34,667 bases of DNA from Nitrospiraceae bacterium. GTDB taxonomy: Bacteria > Nitrospirota > Nitrospiria > Nitrospirales > Nitrospiraceae. The translations under genes were made by a program, and so were the position numbers. Within the stretch, counting starts at the first letter, position 1. Every line of letters starts with the position of its first letter. A model generated the notes under the pieces. That model saw only the letters and a program-made list of their open reading frames with translations. It made no database searches and was not told where the DNA came from. The DNA lies in contig CAKKRK010000238.1 of assembly GCA_919902665.1 (NCBI GenBank), forward strand, positions 1 through 34,667, read 5' to 3'. Shown piece by piece: positions 32,157 to 34,667 of the stretch.

Positions 32157-34259
32157 TTAGTATCTCAGCGTTAACCATCCCACCACTCTGCTTCCTATTA
32201 CGTCTCCAACAGGATTTTCCTGATGGCGATCATTAATCGCATTGAATGCCGCTATAGCCACTTCAGCTCTGTCCTTCCAGAATCGATAGGCACCTCGCAC
32301 ATTCAGGAGGGTATATGCGGGAACCCGACTGTCAGGTGGGACAATGCCGCCGAAAAAACCGTTGAAGAGAGAGAATGCTGGAGAGACAGGATAACTGGAA
32401 GCTGCAACATGATGCACGACAGATTCAGCGCTAAGCCCGTTGTCCCATTCTCCACGTAAGCCCGCACTAATCTTATAGGGCGGTGCCCCTCGGGTATTTA
32501 GTCCTTGGGCTGCAACCAAATCTGAAGTCTGATGCACCTGAACTGTGGAATAGTTGAAAAAACCTGTCAGCCAAGAGGTCGCTAAAAATTCAAATCCCAC
32601 TTCAGCTCCATATATGTCGGCTTGTCCGAAGTTCGCGCTTGTGAAGGTTCCATTAGGAGTTTGGATCACTCCAATTGAGTTTGATAGGTGATTGAAGAAT
32701 ACGTCTCCACGTACCCTTAGACGATGTTTCCAATACCAGCCTTGATACCCCGCTTCGTATGAAACAATCTTTTCGGCTTGAAGGTTTCGGGATCCAATTG
32801 CTGGTATGCTAAGCCCAAGCGGGATAATTACATTTCGTTGATCTGTGTGTGTTTCCAACGGATTAGGCGGACGAAATGCCATGGAGCCGGAGATTCGGAA
32901 GGTATGGTCTTGAGTTGGCTGGTAGAGGACCGCAACACGTGGACTATATGTCGGATTTAACTCACTGTGCAGGTCGATTCTAATTCCCGGAACAAACGTC
33001 AGGTTATTTGTGATGCGCCATTCGTCTTGGACATACGTTCCAAACCGATTCTCTTGGACTGCGCTATCGAATACATTGACCTGAGTGATTACATTGTGAA
33101 ATGCGTTCACACCATAGATCAACCTGTTTGTTGATCCGATGTCCACTGTATGCTGAGTCCATAGCGTATATACGTCGTGTCTGAATGTCTGTGAGGGGTT
33201 TCCATTTCGATCCGTAATGGCTGCCAAGCCTCTGAGTTGAGGGTCAACGAGTGCAAGGCTGTTTCTATCCCAACGTGTCCAGCTGGTGCGGATGAAGAAG
33301 TTAGAACGTTCATACGAAGCTTGTACGTAGCCGTTCGAGAGTTGTGAAGACTCGTGAACCACGTCGTATACTTGACCATCAAACCGATTAGAATCGATGA
33401 ACCCACCGGATAGGGATATCTTTGAATTATCCTTCAAGGAGTATTCGGTCTGTAAGTTAAACTTATTTGACCGCAAGGCCAGTGTATCTCGATTACTCCA
33501 CTTCTGATTCTGATCGTGGCCGAAAGAGAGTCGGTATCCAAAATCGCCATGCGTGCCAGCTTGGATGAGGGTCGATCGGATTGTGCCAAATTCTCCACCG
33601 CCGAATTGAGCATAGGTGCCGTTTGTGTTGCCCTTCATCTCCTGTGGTGATTTGGTTACAATGTTAATGACACCGTCAAATGCATTGAAACCATAGATCG
33701 AGGCAGAGGGGCCTTTCATCACTTCAATTTTCTTAATTTCCGGTAGCGTCACCGGCAATAAGGACCAAAATACGTTGCCAAAGGCGTATTCATATATTGG
33801 TCTGCCATCCACCAATACAAGTAAGTGATTGGCGGCCGTCTGGTTATTCCCTCTCGTGCTGACATTAAAGTCGGCACCAGTCATCTGCATGACTTCCATT
33901 CCTGGAATACGCCGTAAGACAGTCGGTATGTCCGTTGCTCCTGAATGGCGAATATCTTCATCCGTGATGACGTACACATTTGCTGGTGCTTCTGAGATGG
34001 GTTGCTCTTGTCCTAAGCCTCTTGAAATGCTTTCTTTTTCTTCTTTTAAAATCCGAAAGATGTCACCCTCTGTTTCCGTGGCCGAGGAAGAAGCAGAAGA
34101 GGCTGTTTTTGTTGTGGAAGTTGAATCAGAGGATCGAGATTGATCCGATGGTGGTTGCGACGTTGCGATCTCCGGATTCTCTAAAGCGAGTAGAGCCATA
34201 AGGCCTATTACAAGACGGTAAGGAAAAAGAGCGTTTTTGGATATCGTTGTACTGTTCAT
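32157..34259 (-). CDS. TonB-dependent outer-membrane receptor (island copy)
   Basis: 700 residues. A signal sequence (YRLVIGLMALLALENPEIATS) is followed by a Ser/Thr-rich linker of about 35 residues and a plug: PANVYVITDEDIRHSGATDI, PTVLRRIPGMEVMQMTGADF, TRGNNQ, LPEIKKIEVMKGPSASIYG, FDGVINIVTKSPQEM. The barrel ends SRVVGWLTLRY, nearly identical to the resident paralogue at 22434-24455. The gene is first in the cluster and co-directional with the RiPP genes. The family includes siderophore and metallophore receptors; its ligand here may be the cluster product. AT-richer than the paralogue. Confidence 0.93.
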   Translation of the reverse strand: MNSTTISKNALFPYRLVIGLMALLALENPEIATSQPPSDQSRSSDSTSTTKTASSASSSATETEGDIFRILKEEKESISRGLGQEQPISEAPANVYVITDEDIRHSGATDIPTVLRRIPGMEVMQMTGADFNVSTRGNNQTAANHLLVLVDGRPIYEYAFGNVFWSLLPVTLPEIKKIEVMKGPSASIYGFNAFDGVINIVTKSPQEMKGNTNGTYAQFGGGEFGTIRSTLIQAGTHGDFGYRLSFGHDQNQKWSNRDTLALRSNKFNLQTEYSLKDNSKISLSGGFIDSNRFDGQVYDVVHESSQLSNGYVQASYERSNFFIRTSWTRWDRNSLALVDPQLRGLAAITDRNGNPSQTFRHDVYTLWTQHTVDIGSTNRLIYGVNAFHNVITQVNVFDSAVQENRFGTYVQDEWRITNNLTFVPGIRIDLHSELNPTYSPRVAVLYQPTQDHTFRISGSMAFRPPNPLETHTDQRNVIIPLGLSIPAIGSRNLQAEKIVSYEAGYQGWYWKHRLRVRGDVFFNHLSNSIGVIQTPNGTFTSANFGQADIYGAEVGFEFLATSWLTGFFNYSTVQVHQTSDLVAAQGLNTRGAPPYKISAGLRGEWDNGLSAESVVHHVAASSYPVSPAFSLFNGFFGGIVPPDSRVPAYTLLNVRGAYRFWKDRAEVAIAAFNAINDRHQENPVGDVIGSRVVGWLTLRY

Positions 34260-34618
34260 CTGTACAGGAGCAGTGTAATAACTCTTGGTCTCATTGATGC
34301 TCCCGCTTACTGCACGGTCTGTTGACGGTAGTGCCCTTCTATTTTGTTGTGGCTTTTAGGGCACCTTCCTTGTTTCGCTGCACGTCATATTCCTGTTGCG
34401 TATTTTCCACAATAACCCTTTATGGTGATTCCTCTCTCCTTCATCAACTCGTCGAAAAGCTAGGTGAGTAGGCATTTCCCATAATACCTTGTGGCTCTAG
34501 TAGTTTGAGTTTATCTATCTGGATCAGAGCCATTTGTATAGATCCATTTGGGCCAGGGTCTCAGTTTTGCCCTTGTGTTCTACGGAACTCTATTTGGTGC
34601 GTACAATTTCGCTGGTAA
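34260..34618. other. upstream region of the island receptor
   Basis: About 360 bases with no supported gene. It should hold the promoter of the RiPP operon. An inverted repeat, GTGCCCT (34331-34337) and AGGGCAC (34358-34364), lies about 75-105 bases upstream of the receptor start and could be an operator or hairpin. No Fur-like or sigma-54 site was recognised by eye. Confidence 0.4.
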
Positions 34619-34667
34619 TTAGGGCGAAACGTAACCAAAGAAGCACCGTAAGAAGAGTTTGAAAAGG
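34619..34667 (-). pseudogene. IS1595-type transposase 3' end (runs off window)
   Basis: The minus-strand frame encodes LFKLFLRCFFGYVSP followed by TAA, identical in protein to the end of the fragment at 25765-25997. Over the 49 available bases I count five differences, all at silent third positions where the codon is complete. Whether the rest of the gene is intact cannot be seen. Confidence 0.75.

Larger units (their letters stand above)
25765..34667. mobile_element. putative IS-flanked genomic island carrying a RiPP cluster
   Basis: The interval is bounded by inverted IS1595-type transposase 3' ends that face each other, and it contains seven co-directional genes for a TOMM pathway. GC counted by hand on single lines is 25/60 (26281-26340), 25/60 (31021-31080) and 27/60 (33661-33720), against 35/60 in the homologous receptor segment at 23941-24000. 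No integrase, tRNA attachment site or complete transposase is seen within it. The outer right boundary lies outside the window. Confidence 0.45.

Overview
The window reads as a chromosomal segment of a Gram-negative, moderately GC-rich bacterium. It carries two TonB-dependent receptors, an outer-membrane beta-barrel protein, BamE-like and DUF4124 envelope proteins, a cobalamin-dependent MetH and a sigma-54 two-component system. The gene mix resembles Nitrospira/Nitrospirota, but that placement is inference from style, not from a marker gene.

Layout. 1-8.9 kb is housekeeping and small conserved genes: the edge of a ClpS-like adaptor, hemW with a coupled small partner, an FmdB-type zinc ribbon, an exported FGE-like protein coupled to a PqqC-like oxidase, a DUF2007 protein, BamE-like and DUF4124 envelope proteins and an outer-membrane barrel. 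9-16.6 kb holds metH, an HD-GYP response regulator, rph-rdgB and tRNA-Pro(TGG). 16.6-17.5 kb is gene-poor but contains two tiny single-helix membrane ORFs and a long hairpin. 17.5-24.5 kb is a minus-strand module: TonB receptor, ABC-type periplasmic binding protein, sensor kinase, sigma-54 activator. It looks like an outer-membrane-to-transcription sensing chain.

25.1-34.7 kb is an accessory island and the most interesting part. A decayed IS3-type element lies against the 3' end of an IS1595-type (ISXO2-like) transposase gene at 25765-25997. A second, inverted IS1595-type transposase 3' end enters at the right edge of the window (34619-34667). Between them is a co-directional minus-strand cluster: TonB receptor, SAM methyltransferase, a 79-residue precursor peptide ending in CGGCFCFC, an E1-like/RRE cyclodehydratase partner (C protein), a YcaO cyclodehydratase with a C-terminal PxPxP motif, a SagB-type FMN dehydrogenase, and a metalloprotease-like protein with HExxxH and EExxAD motifs. 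This is a complete set of genes for a thiazole/oxazole-modified RiPP (TOMM). The core is extremely short and Cys-rich, and the cluster has a TonB receptor but no recognisable exporter.

How the parts may work together (inference): the C protein would bind the leader and deliver it to YcaO, which would cyclise the core cysteines to thiazolines. SagB would oxidise these to thiazoles, the methyltransferase would decorate the product, and the HExxxH protein would remove the leader. The receptor would import the product or its metal complex, or serve as a cognate uptake system. Hand-counted lines of the island run near 42-45% GC. The paralogous segment of the resident receptor at 23.9 kb is 58%. 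With the flanking IS fragments, this points to horizontal acquisition.
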